DNA of 45,233 bases from Microthrixaceae bacterium (GTDB lineage: Bacteria; Actinomycetota; Acidimicrobiia; Acidimicrobiales; Acidimicrobilacustridaceae). Positions 15,945-24,433 of the stretch are shown piece by piece. A model generated the notes under the pieces. The model was given only the letters and a program-made list of their open reading frames with translations. It had not been told where the DNA came from and did not search any database. The stretch's first letter is position 1, and the number at the start of each line of letters is the position of its first letter. The stretch covers positions 1 to 45,233 of the forward strand of contig CANFQA010000020.1 of assembly GCA_947449015.1 (NCBI GenBank). The letters are read 5' to 3'. The position numbers and the translations under genes were made by a program.

Positions 15945-17566
15945 TCCGCTTCGATCACGTTTCATTCACCTATCCCGACGCAGATGTCCCCACTCTCATC
16001 GATGTCGATTTCATCGTTCCCGAGGGTGAGTTGTGTCTCGTCGTCGGAGAGACCGGTTCGGGCAAGTCCACGCTTCTGCGAGCAGTCAACGGTCTGGTCC
16101 CGCGTTTCTCCGGCGGTCTGCTCACGGGTGTGGTCACCGTGGGTGGTCGCAGCACCGCACAGGTGCCACCGCGCGAACTAGCCGATGTGGTGGGAATGGT
16201 GGGGCAGGATCCAGCTGCAGGTTTCGTGACTGATGTGGTTGAGGACGAGCTTGCCCACGTCATGGAAAATCTCGGCGTCGCTCCCGATGTGATGCGACGC
16301 CGGGTCGAAGATGTCCTTGATCTGCTGGGCCTCCACGAACTGCGCAACCGACCGCTGTCCACGCTCTCGGGCGGTCAGCAACAGCGTGTGGCCATTGGTT
16401 CGGTGCTTACCGCCGGGCCCCGAGTGCTGGTCCTCGACGAGCCCACCTCGGCGCTCGATCCTGCCGCAGCAGAAGAAGTCCTGGCCGCAGTCACCCGCCT
16501 CGTGCACGATCTCGGTATCACGGTGCTTGTTGCTGAGCACCGTCTTGAACGAGTCGTGCAATATGCCGATTCGGTGGTGTTCGTTCCCGGTGATGGTTCG
16601 CCAGTGGTCATTGGTGATCCCAGTGCGGTGCTCTCTGGATCCCCCGTGGTGCCGCCGGTGATCGAGCTCGGACGTCTCGCAGGATGGTCACCGATGCCGC
16701 TGTCGGTGCGCGACGCTCGCCGCGCATCGGCCCCGCTGCGTGAGCGCCTCGCCCCCTTGCGACCTCCGCAGCCCGCCGAGGCTGCTGCGGGCGATCTTGT
16801 GGCTCAGGTCAGTGGATTGCAGGCCACCTACGGGTCTCTCACGGCGCTCTCGGGGGTCAATCTCGAGGTGCGCGCCGGCGAAGTCGTCGCTCTCATGGGT
16901 CGCAACGGAGCGGGAAAGTCAACGCTGCTCAACCATCTCGTTGGCCTTCGCGCTCCCCAGCGCGGCACCGTACGCGTCTGCGGCGCGGAGCCCCATCGGC
17001 AGTCCGCTCGGGACGTCATCCGGTCAGTCGGTCTTGTTCCCCAGGACAACGGAGTGCTGCTTTATCACGACACTGTGGCCGCCGAATGCGTCGCCGCTGA
17101 CCGTGACGGCGATCTCGCTGCCGGCACCACCCGGGCAGTCCTCGATCGTCTTGTACCGGGCATCGATCAGCGTTCCCATCCGCGTGATCTCTCCGAGGGG
17201 CAGAGGTTGGCGCTCGCACTGGCCATTGTTCTCGGGGCCGAGCCGGCGCTCGTGCTGCTCGACGAACCCACGCGCGGACTCGACTATGCGGCCAAGCAGC
17301 GACTTATCGCCATGCTGCAGATGCTTGCATCAGAGGGTCGATCCGTACTGCTCGCCACACATGATGTTGAGGTTGTGGCCTCGGTTGCTCATCGCGCCAT
17401 CGTGCTGGCCGAGGGTGAGGTCGTCGCCGATGGTGTCGCCCGCGATGTCGTTGTTCACTCACCGGTCTTCGCCCCACAGATAGCCAAGGTGCTCGCGCCC
17501 GAGACCTGGATGAACGTGGACGAAGTGCGTGCCGCGCTTGCCACCCTCGAAGGTCCGTCGCAATGA
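15941..17566 (+). CDS. ecfA: ECF transporter ATPase, two fused EcfA domains
   Basis: The 541-residue cytoplasmic protein contains two complete ABC ATPase domains in one chain. The first has Walker A GETGSGKST (G36-T44), signature LSGGQQQR and Walker B VLVLDEPTSALD. The second has GRNGAGKST, signature LSEGQR and LVLLDEPTRGLD. It replaces the separate EcfA1 and EcfA2 subunits and would power the neighbouring EcfT and S component. The altered second signature (LSEGQ) suggests the two sites may not be equal. Start ATG 15941 overlaps the ecfT stop, and its stop overlaps the S-component start, so the proteins are made in step. Confidence 0.93.
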   Translation: MIRFDHVSFTYPDADVPTLIDVDFIVPEGELCLVVGETGSGKSTLLRAVNGLVPRFSGGLLTGVVTVGGRSTAQVPPRELADVVGMVGQDPAAGFVTDVVEDELAHVMENLGVAPDVMRRRVEDVLDLLGLHELRNRPLSTLSGGQQQRVAIGSVLTAGPRVLVLDEPTSALDPAAAEEVLAAVTRLVHDLGITVLVAEHRLERVVQYADSVVFVPGDGSPVVIGDPSAVLSGSPVVPPVIELGRLAGWSPMPLSVRDARRASAPLRERLAPLRPPQPAEAAAGDLVAQVSGLQATYGSLTALSGVNLEVRAGEVVALMGRNGAGKSTLLNHLVGLRAPQRGTVRVCGAEPHRQSARDVIRSVGLVPQDNGVLLYHDTVAAECVAADRDGDLAAGTTRAVLDRLVPGIDQRSHPRDLSEGQRLALALAIVLGAEPALVLLDEPTRGLDYAAKQRLIAMLQMLASEGRSVLLATHDVEVVASVAHRAIVLAEGEVVADGVARDVVVHSPVFAPQIAKVLAPETWMNVDEVRAALATLEGPSQ

Positions 17567-18417
17567 CGACGTCGATCGAAACGCGCGTCAGTCCTCGCTC
17601 TGGTACCGGTGTCGTTCCGTTACGTCGTCGTGCCACAGCACTTCTGCTCGCCGCATCCGCCCTCGGAGTGGTGGCATTTGGTTGGCCGTTGTTCGCGAGC
17701 CGCTCCAGCGCCGTTGATCTCGCTCATTCTGGCGATGCGCCATGGATCTTTGTGCTTTTGGTCCCGCTCCTGCTGGGTGTACTGCTCGCCGAACTCGCTG
17801 ATGGGGCACTCGATGCCAAGGCCATCGCCTTGCTTGGCGTGCTTGCGGCATGTGGAGCGGCGCTACGCCTTCCCAGTGGTGGGGTCGCCGGTTTCGAGCC
17901 GGTGTTCTTCCTGCTCGTGCCCGCCGGCAGGGTTCTGGGCCGTGGCTTCGGGTTCGTACTCGGTGCACTCACCTTGTTCGTCTCGGCGCTGCTCACCGGA
18001 GGTGTCGGGCCATGGCTGCCGTTCCAAATGTTCGGGGCGGCATGGATCGGGTTTTTCGCCGGCTGCCTGCCACCGCTGCGCGGTCGGGCTGAAGTCATCA
18101 TGGTCGCTCTGTACGGCGCCATCGCAGCACTGGCCTACGGGCTGGTGCTCAATCTGTGGTTCTGGCCATTCGCCACCGGCACATCATCATCGGTCTCGTT
18201 CGTTCCCGGTGCTGGTCTGCTCGACAATCTCAGCCGGTTCTGGGCATTTCATCTCACGACCTCGCTGGGTTTCGATCTTCCTCGGGCGGTGTTCACTGCG
18301 CTGTTCCTTCTGGTGGCGGGCCGTCCCATCCTCGGTGCCCTGCGTCGGGTGTCACGTCGCGCCGCGTTCGGTGCTGCCGTCGTGTTCGAACCAGCGAGGG
18401 AGCCAACGCCATTATGA
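17563..18417 (+). CDS. ECF transporter substrate-binding (S) component, probable cobalamin type
   Basis: The 284-residue protein is very hydrophobic, with about six membrane helices (near 25-45, 60-80, 85-105, 115-145, 150-205 and 220-255). The segment GRGFGFVLGALTLFVSALLT followed by GGVGPWLPFQMFGAAW is characteristic of actinobacterial ECF S components found with cobalamin riboswitches. It would bind the vitamin and toggle in the membrane with EcfT. A long N-terminal arm with arginines precedes helix 1. Start ATG 17563 overlaps the EcfA stop (ATGA). Cobalamin specificity comes from the riboswitch and neighbours, not from identified binding residues; cobinamide or another corrinoid is possible. 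Confidence 0.82.
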   Translation: MTTSIETRVSPRSGTGVVPLRRRATALLLAASALGVVAFGWPLFASRSSAVDLAHSGDAPWIFVLLVPLLLGVLLAELADGALDAKAIALLGVLAACGAALRLPSGGVAGFEPVFFLLVPAGRVLGRGFGFVLGALTLFVSALLTGGVGPWLPFQMFGAAWIGFFAGCLPPLRGRAEVIMVALYGAIAALAYGLVLNLWFWPFATGTSSSVSFVPGAGLLDNLSRFWAFHLTTSLGFDLPRAVFTALFLLVAGRPILGALRRVSRRAAFGAAVVFEPAREPTPL

Positions 18418-19388
18418 ACGCCGATGTGTTTGTCACCCGTCCGCTGCCGGAGCCAGGCGTGAGCCTGCTCGAAGCTGCTGGATTCACGACACAGGTCAAT
18501 CCTCAGGATCGACCCATCACGGCAGATGAACTCTTTGCTGGCGTCGCATCTGCTCGAGCGTTGCTGTGCATGCTGACCGATCGAGTCGACGCTGAACTGC
18601 TCGATGCAGCACCGAACCTGCGGGTCATCGCCAATTACGCAGTTGGCTTCGACAACATCGATATCGCTGAAGCGCGCAGTCGCGGCATCGAAGTCACGAC
18701 TACCCCCGATGTGCTCACTGAGGCCACCGCGGACCTCACATGGGCGCTGCTGTTAAGCGCCGCCCGACAGATCGGCGCCGGGGAACGCCTCATCCGCAGT
18801 GGGCAATGGCATGGCTGGGGCCCCACGCAGCTGCTCGGGCAACCGGTTGCTGGTCGGGTGCTTGGCATTGTTGGCATGGGGGCTATTGGCCAGGCGGTTG
18901 CCCGTCGGGCGCAAGGCTTTGGTATGGCCATTTGTTATTTCAATCGAAGCCGACTTGATCCGGCACTCGAATCCTCGCTGGGCGCTCGCTATGTGTCGCT
19001 GGAAGAACTGCTCATGATCTCCGATGTGGTCAGCCTGCACGCGCCGCGCAATGCCGAGAGCCATCACCTCATCAATGCGGAGGCGCTTGCACAGATGAAG
19101 CCCACCGCAATTCTGGTGAACACCGGACGCGGAACCCTGATCGACGAGATTGCATTGGTCGAAGCATTGCGCAATGGCGTGATTTCTGCGGCAGGACTCG
19201 ATGTGTTCGAACGTGAACCTGAACTCAGTGCTGGTCTCATCGAACTCGACAATGTTGTCCTCGCACCGCACCTTGGCTCGGCGAGTGTTGATGCCCGAGC
19301 GTCCATGGTGCGCCTCTGCACCGAGAACATCATCGAAGTGCTCGCAGGGCGACCAGCGATCACTCCGGCGCCCAGCGTTACTCGCTGA
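18414..19388 (+). CDS. D-2-hydroxyacid dehydrogenase (glyoxylate/hydroxypyruvate reductase-like)
   Basis: The 324-residue protein reduces 2-keto acids such as glyoxylate or hydroxypyruvate with NAD(P)H. The catalytic domain halves flank a Rossmann domain with GIVGMGAIGQAVARR near 147-161. The conserved arginine is in NTGRGTLID, the acidic residue lies in FEREPEL, and the catalytic histidine is in APHLGSAS. The order and length fit the GyaR/GhrB group. The ATG at 18414 overlaps the S-component stop (ATGA), so it is translated as the last gene of the B12-riboswitch operon, an unusual place for this enzyme. Its 3' end overlaps the convergent SDR gene by 11 bases. Confidence 0.9.
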   Translation: MNADVFVTRPLPEPGVSLLEAAGFTTQVNPQDRPITADELFAGVASARALLCMLTDRVDAELLDAAPNLRVIANYAVGFDNIDIAEARSRGIEVTTTPDVLTEATADLTWALLLSAARQIGAGERLIRSGQWHGWGPTQLLGQPVAGRVLGIVGMGAIGQAVARRAQGFGMAICYFNRSRLDPALESSLGARYVSLEELLMISDVVSLHAPRNAESHHLINAEALAQMKPTAILVNTGRGTLIDEIALVEALRNGVISAAGLDVFEREPELSAGLIELDNVVLAPHLGSASVDARASMVRLCTENIIEVLAGRPAITPAPSVTR

Positions 19389-20358
19389 GGTACGCCGAGG
19401 TTCGTTCCTCGCACCAGGACCACAGCCGGTAACGCTCCCCGGCCGGCGTGTTGGTCCACGGGAAGCGACTGGTACTGCGTCGGCGCCGGTCGAGCCAGAG
19501 ACCGCCGCTGGCGCCAAGATCGGTTGCCGGTGCGCCGGCCAACCACAAAATCGTGTCCGCGCCCGCGGCCGCATCGCGCAGAAGGGGTCGGGTGAAGCGA
19601 TGGAATGTGGGGAGTGAGTCGACCACGCCGGGAGTGTCGGCCCAACCCGGATGCATGGTGTGGAACGCCAGTGACGGCCCGATGCGGCGAGACCATTCGG
19701 CGGCCAGTTCAACCTGCGCCCGTTTGGCCCGGGCGTAGGCGCGCACCCCGTTGTAGTTCTCCGCTCCCATTTCGAGATCGGCCACCGAGAGCCGCTCGGC
19801 GTACATGCCGCCACTGGTCACGGTGATCACCCGACCGCCATGGGTTGATGCTCGCAGAGGATCCAGCAACAACTGGGTGAGCAGGAACGGACCAAGTACC
19901 TGCGCTGCCACGGTGATCTCGTATCCCTGAGCCGACAAGGTGTACTGGTTGGAAAGAGCACCAGCGTTGTGGACCAGTACGTCGATTGTGTCGTGGTTAA
20001 CACGGATCTCTTGGGCGAGCCGGGACACGTCATCGAGGTTCGAGAGATCAGCGATGCTCGCAGTTGCATCGATTGAGACAGCCTGGAGTTGCTCGAGAAC
20101 CTTTGCGACCCGGTCGGGATTGCGGCCGACAAGATGCAGCGTGGCCCCGAGTTCGCCCATCCGCGTGGCGGCTGCGAGACCGATCCCGGAGGTGAATCCG
20201 GTGAGCACGATCACATGCCCATCGAGACGTGGCATTTCTGCTTGGTCCCAGCCCATCAGGTTGCGTCGGATATCGAAACCGATCCGACTCCAGCTCGGGG
20301 CAACGGTCAGTTCGAGAATGGAGTCAACGGCGTTGGCGAGCGGGGATCGCTCGCTCAC
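19378..20358 (-). CDS. Short-chain dehydrogenase/reductase
   Basis: The 326-residue protein is an SDR of the extended/WW-oxidoreductase-like kind. A 40-residue N-terminal extension (including WSRIGFDIRRNLMGW) precedes the NAD(P) motif TGFTSGIG. NAGAL follows, then the catalytic serine in VTSGGMYAE and the YARAK active site (Y-x3-K). Such proteins act on lipid-like or retinol-like alcohols and ketones; the substrate is unknown. Start is GTG 20358, overlapping the stop of the upstream B12-binding regulator by four bases (GTGA). The two are thus co-translated, and the SDR is a candidate output of that regulator. Residues for catalysis appear intact. Confidence 0.85.
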   Translation of the reverse strand: MSERSPLANAVDSILELTVAPSWSRIGFDIRRNLMGWDQAEMPRLDGHVIVLTGFTSGIGLAAATRMGELGATLHLVGRNPDRVAKVLEQLQAVSIDATASIADLSNLDDVSRLAQEIRVNHDTIDVLVHNAGALSNQYTLSAQGYEITVAAQVLGPFLLTQLLLDPLRASTHGGRVITVTSGGMYAERLSVADLEMGAENYNGVRAYARAKRAQVELAAEWSRRIGPSLAFHTMHPGWADTPGVVDSLPTFHRFTRPLLRDAAAGADTILWLAGAPATDLGASGGLWLDRRRRSTSRFPWTNTPAGERYRLWSWCEERTSAYLSE

Positions 20359-21191
20359 GACCGTGTCCGAAGAGGTTTGACCGACAGTTCCTCAAATGCT
20401 TCGAGCATCGAAGCGGAACTGAGAGACACAACATCGGCACCGCAGGCACGACTCTCGGGGCCAACGGCGCCCCCGCCGAGGACGACTGCGCAGCCGACAT
20501 CGGTGTGGATGAGTTCAATGGTGTCCTCAATGGCAGCTTCATTCTCGCTGCGTGTGACACAGATGCCCGCACCGACGAGATCATCGGCGGTTCCAAGCGC
20601 ATCAAGGAACGACTGCGGCGGAGAGTTGGCACCGAGGTCGATGACGTTGAATCCCCGACCGCGCAGGAGATCGCCGGCCATTGCGCTGGGCACCGAATGG
20701 TGATCGCCCTGGGGTGCGCCGATGACGATGGTTCCGCGTTTGCGTCCGGGACGATTGAATCGTGGGCCGAGACGGCCGATGATGCGTTGGGTGACCACCG
20801 ATGCGCGGTGCTCCTCGGCCACAGTGACGCGACCTTGAGCCCATTCGCTGCCGATGTGGGCAAGGGCGGGTGCGAGGACCTGCAGATAGATATCCCCGGG
20901 CTCTGTGCCGGAACTGAGGGCGGATTCGATGACGCTCCATGCCCCGTTCTCGTCGCCCACCATGAGTCGATCCTCAATGCGCTGGTGATAGGGCGCCCTT
21001 GGGGTGCGTCCCGCCGGCGCAGGCGCACTGGCAGCAGACATGAACGCCGCGAGATCAGCTGATGACAATCGCCATTCGCCGCCAACCTTGATCGCATCGA
21101 GTCGCCCAGTGCGGACATAGCGATAGGCAGTCATGTAGTGAACGCCGAGTTTCTCGGCAGCTTCGTTGAGGGTGATCGACTCGCCAGCCAT
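20355..21191 (-). CDS. B12-binding transcriptional regulator, CarH-like light sensor with excisionase-type HTH
   Basis: The 278-residue protein has three parts. Residues about 6-51 form an excisionase/BldC-like helix-turn-helix (LNEAAEKLGVHYMTAYRYV, then GGEWRLSSADL). Residues about 68-148 form a four-helix bundle of the B12-binding-2 type. Residues about 153-270 form a Rossmann B12-binding domain. In the bundle, W117 is followed after nine residues by E127-H128, the W-x9-EH signature of CarH-type photoreceptors. GDHH at 162-165 aligns with the E-x-H lower-ligand motif. The family holds AdoCbl in the dark as a DNA-bound tetramer that light breaks apart. Start ATG 21191 follows GAGGTGAC. The MerR-type DNA-binding head of classical CarH is absent. 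Confidence 0.85.
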   Translation of the reverse strand: MAGESITLNEAAEKLGVHYMTAYRYVRTGRLDAIKVGGEWRLSSADLAAFMSAASAPAPAGRTPRAPYHQRIEDRLMVGDENGAWSVIESALSSGTEPGDIYLQVLAPALAHIGSEWAQGRVTVAEEHRASVVTQRIIGRLGPRFNRPGRKRGTIVIGAPQGDHHSVPSAMAGDLLRGRGFNVIDLGANSPPQSFLDALGTADDLVGAGICVTRSENEAAIEDTIELIHTDVGCAVVLGGGAVGPESRACGADVVSLSSASMLEAFEELSVKPLRTRS

Positions 21192-21258
21192 GTCACCTCG
21201 CTTCCAGCCGGGGGGAATGATGCTGCAGGGAACGTAGCCCCGCACCCGCCCCGAGGCC

Positions 21259-21963
21259 CTATCGGGCGGACAAGTCGCTGAAATGGGGGTTTTCGCCGGG
21301 TCGGAGGCGGTTGAGGACCGCCGGTACCGACGACAGCACATCCACGTCGAGATGTGCCTCGAGCCAGTCCCGATTACGACGATGAAGATCCTCGGCGGGA
21401 TCGAACCGGTTCAGCACAACGATTGGGGTGGCGACATGCGAGCCCCGGTCGATGGCCTCAAGACTCAGTCGGACGGAGTTGATCGTGCCGAGGCCGGCAT
21501 CGGCTACAAGCAGCACGAGATCGGGCTGGAGCTCTTCAATGAGTGAGATGGCATCTCCGTCGACGGCATGGGGGGAGCGAACCCCGCCTGCGCACTCGAC
21601 CATGGCGATATCGGGAGCGGGCAGTGGCCAGGAGATCTCAGCGGCGAGCTCGGCGATGGTGAATGGTGCTCTGCCGAGCGCATCAGCGGCCATGGGCGGG
21701 GCCATCGGGATGGGGAACCATCGATGCCGTGGACACACGTCGGTGACTTCTTCCCCGGTGGCATTGCTCAGGTGGTGTGCATCAGTGGCGGAGTCATCGG
21801 GAGAGAACGACTGCGCGGGTTTGCGCGCGGCAACGCTGAACCCCTCGGCCCGAAGTTCGCGCAGTAGCCGGGAGGCCACCCAGGTCTTGCCGATTTCAGT
21901 CGCAGTGCCGACGACGACAATGAGGCGGCGAGGACGGGACGGAGAGTACGGAGATGCAGACAT
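21259..21963 (-). CDS. bioD: Dethiobiotin synthetase
   Basis: BioD closes the ureido ring of dethiobiotin from 7,8-diaminopelargonate, CO2 and ATP. The 234-residue protein has the P-loop GTATEIGKT near 19-27, the KPAQSF segment that binds substrate, a VECAGG motif, and VLNRF late in the fold. The second glycine-rich region is normal. The ATG at 21963 shares one base with the bioF stop, and the gene is third in an A-F-D row. bioB, the final sulfur-insertion step, is not in the window. Confidence 0.93.
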   Translation of the reverse strand: MSASPYSPSRPRRLIVVVGTATEIGKTWVASRLLRELRAEGFSVAARKPAQSFSPDDSATDAHHLSNATGEEVTDVCPRHRWFPIPMAPPMAADALGRAPFTIAELAAEISWPLPAPDIAMVECAGGVRSPHAVDGDAISLIEELQPDLVLLVADAGLGTINSVRLSLEAIDRGSHVATPIVVLNRFDPAEDLHRRNRDWLEAHLDVDVLSSVPAVLNRLRPGENPHFSDLSAR

Positions 21964-23123
21964 CAGGGATCCCTTCTGAGGCTGAGACCGAGGTCGAGCT
22001 CATCAAGTGCGGTGGCGAGCTGATCGATCTGCTCGTCAGTATGGATCGCGCTCAGGGCGATGCGAAGTCGGCTGGCACCGGTGGGCACTGATGGTGGACG
22101 AATGGCGGGAACGAGAAGGCCGCGTTCGAGGAGTTGTTGTGATGCGTTGACTGCAGTGCGTTCGTCACCGAGCACTACCGCAATGATGGGAGTTGGATGT
22201 CCCGGTCGGATGCGATCGATATGGGAACGGAGTCGACGCTGAAGTGCAGTTCCCTCGTCAGAATCGACGATTGCAACTGCGGCGAGTGCTGCCGCCGCAT
22301 CCGCGGGGCTCACCGCGGTGGTGAAGATGTACGAGCGAGCGCGATTTACCAGCAGGTCGATCATGGCGCGTGGGCCGGCGACGAACCCGCCGACGGAACC
22401 GAGCGTCTTGGAGAGCGTGCCCACCTGCAGTACCTGAGCAGTTGATCGGTGGAGGTCGGGAATCTCCTGCAGGACTGAATGAGCTTCATCGAGCACGAGC
22501 AGGGCATCGTGGCGAGCACAGAGTTCGACCAGTTCGGGGACAGATGCCACATCGCCGTCCATGGAGAAGGCACCATCGGTGACCACGATGCACGGGTGGT
22601 CGCGGTGGGCGTGCAGATTGCGGTCAAGTTCCTCAAGATCGAGGTGCGCAAAGATATGAGTCTCGGCACCGTTGGCTCGAGCCAGTCGGCATCCGTCGAC
22701 GATCGAGGCATGGTTCAGCTCATCGGAAAAAATGTGGACGCCGCGCTGTCCGAATGTGGAAAGCACGCCAAGGTTCGCCGAGAACCCAGTGGGGAACACA
22801 ATGGCGGCTTCGGTGCAGCGCCATGTAGCCAGTGCCTGTTCGAGTTCGTGATGGACGGGTCGGGATCCGACCACGAGGCGCGATGCGCCGCTGCCCGAAC
22901 CCCAGCGATTGATGGCATCAATGGCCGCGGCGCGCACCGCCGGATGCTGCGTGAGTCCGAGATAGTCATTGGACGCGAATGAAACGACTGATTGTTGCGA
23001 AGCAACCAGCATGCCGCTGGGGCCAGCGGCATCAAATGATCGTGGGCTGCGCCATTGATCGGCGGCGTGGATGTGAGCAGTCTGCTGCTGGGTCCATTGA
23101 TGCCATCGACCGGCGTCGGTCAT
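21963..23123 (-). CDS. bioF: 8-amino-7-oxononanoate synthase
   Basis: BioF is a PLP enzyme that condenses pimeloyl-thioester with L-alanine to make 8-amino-7-oxononanoate. The 386-residue product shows ASNDYLGLTQHP near 50, GSGSGASRLVVGS near 75-90, the PLP-contact strand LLVLDEAHS, and the Schiff-base lysine in GTLSKTLGSVGG. Length and order are standard for BioF. KBL is a close paralogue, but the bioA and bioD neighbours settle the call. The ATG at 23123 overlaps the bioA stop (ATGA). Confidence 0.93.
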   Translation of the reverse strand: MTDAGRWHQWTQQQTAHIHAADQWRSPRSFDAAGPSGMLVASQQSVVSFASNDYLGLTQHPAVRAAAIDAINRWGSGSGASRLVVGSRPVHHELEQALATWRCTEAAIVFPTGFSANLGVLSTFGQRGVHIFSDELNHASIVDGCRLARANGAETHIFAHLDLEELDRNLHAHRDHPCIVVTDGAFSMDGDVASVPELVELCARHDALLVLDEAHSVLQEIPDLHRSTAQVLQVGTLSKTLGSVGGFVAGPRAMIDLLVNRARSYIFTTAVSPADAAAALAAVAIVDSDEGTALQRRLRSHIDRIRPGHPTPIIAVVLGDERTAVNASQQLLERGLLVPAIRPPSVPTGASRLRIALSAIHTDEQIDQLATALDELDLGLSLRRDP

Positions 23124-24433
23124 GGCCCACAGACCTCGTCAATAGCTTCGCCGAGCACGCTGACGATGCGTTCGATCTCCTCTGCGGTGGTGGTGAGGAT
23201 GGGCATGAGTACGACCACATCGCCCAGCGGCCGCAGCAGTACCCCGCGACGCACCGAGGCTGCGCAGATTTTTCGGCCCCAGCGCAGGTCATCGGCTGGT
23301 GGATTCATTTCGACGCCGACCATGAGGCCGCGCTGACGGATATGCCCGATAGATCCACGGTTGGCAGCCATGGTGCCGAGGGCTTGGCTTAGCTGTGCGG
23401 CTCGATCGCGAACGTTGGCAAGCACTTCGAGTTCATCGAACAGTTGCAGGTGGCGAAGAGCGACCGCGGCTGCCAATGCATTCCCAGAGAACGAATGGCC
23501 GTGATAGAGCGTCATCTCGCTGAGATCGGGTCCGAGGAATGCTTGGTACACGCGGCGGGAGGCCACGGTGGCGGCCATTGCGAGATATCCGCCGGTGAGT
23601 CCCTTGCCAATGCACATGAGGTCGGGCCGGATGCGGCACTGATCGGAGGCGAACAATGTGCCGGTGCGACCGAAGCCGGTAGCAACCTCATCGGCGATGA
23701 GAAGCACGTCGTGTTCGCGACAGGCCTCCGCGACTCGCGCAACTGACTCAGGGTTGGTGACCCACATGCCGACAGCACCTTGCACCAAAGGCTCGATGAC
23801 GACTGCGGCCAGTTCATGTGCGTGGGTGGCAATCATCGCGACCGCGATATCGGCCCAGCCTGGATCGTCGTATCCCGGAGCGCGCAGCACGGGGAATCGA
23901 AGTGGGTCGAACATGTCGGTTCCGAACCCGCCGGCACCGACCGAGATCGAACCGATGGTGTCACCGTGGTACGCGCCACCAAGTGCCAGATAGCGAGTTC
24001 GTGTGGTGATGCCCTGATTGGTCCAGAACTGGAATGCGATCTTGAGTGCTTGTTCAACGGCGGCAGCACCATCGGAAGCGAATAGGAAGTGCGGCTCACT
24101 CACTGGTACCCGCGGAGCAAGCGCTTCGGCGAGAACGATGGTGGCCATGTTCCCGTTGCCGAGCATGGTTGAGTGGGCGACTCGGTCGAGTTGTTCCCGC
24201 GCCGCCTGGTCGAGTTCAGGGACACGGTGACCGAGCGTGGTGACCCACAGCGATGAGATCGCGTCGAGATAGCGCCGGCCGTCGACGTCGATGAGTTCAC
24301 GGCCTTCGGCAGATTCCACGATGATCGGTGCGTTGTCGACGTAGGCCGACATTTGTGTGAAGCCGTGCCAGACCACCGCAGCATCGCGGGCGGCCCACAG
24401 ATCGTGGCGGGAGGTCAGCTGGGGGTCGGTCAC
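23120..24433 (-). CDS. bioA: Adenosylmethionine-8-amino-7-oxononanoate aminotransferase
   Basis: BioA moves an amino group from S-adenosylmethionine to 8-amino-7-oxononanoate, giving 7,8-diaminopelargonate. The 437-residue class III aminotransferase has the substrate-binding SSLWVTTLGH region near 60, FASDGAAAVEQALK, GGAYHGDTIGS, the PLP-contact LLIADEVATGFGRTG, and the lysine in GKGLTGGYLAM. Start GTG 24433 overlaps the UbiB-like gene's stop (GTGA). Together with bioF and bioD it forms most of the late biotin pathway. Biotin made here would serve carboxylases such as the acyl-CoA carboxylase whose beta subunit is at 4052-5551. Confidence 0.94.
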   Translation of the reverse strand: MTDPQLTSRHDLWAARDAAVVWHGFTQMSAYVDNAPIIVESAEGRELIDVDGRRYLDAISSLWVTTLGHRVPELDQAAREQLDRVAHSTMLGNGNMATIVLAEALAPRVPVSEPHFLFASDGAAAVEQALKIAFQFWTNQGITTRTRYLALGGAYHGDTIGSISVGAGGFGTDMFDPLRFPVLRAPGYDDPGWADIAVAMIATHAHELAAVVIEPLVQGAVGMWVTNPESVARVAEACREHDVLLIADEVATGFGRTGTLFASDQCRIRPDLMCIGKGLTGGYLAMAATVASRRVYQAFLGPDLSEMTLYHGHSFSGNALAAAVALRHLQLFDELEVLANVRDRAAQLSQALGTMAANRGSIGHIRQRGLMVGVEMNPPADDLRWGRKICAASVRRGVLLRPLGDVVVLMPILTTTAEEIERIVSVLGEAIDEVCGP

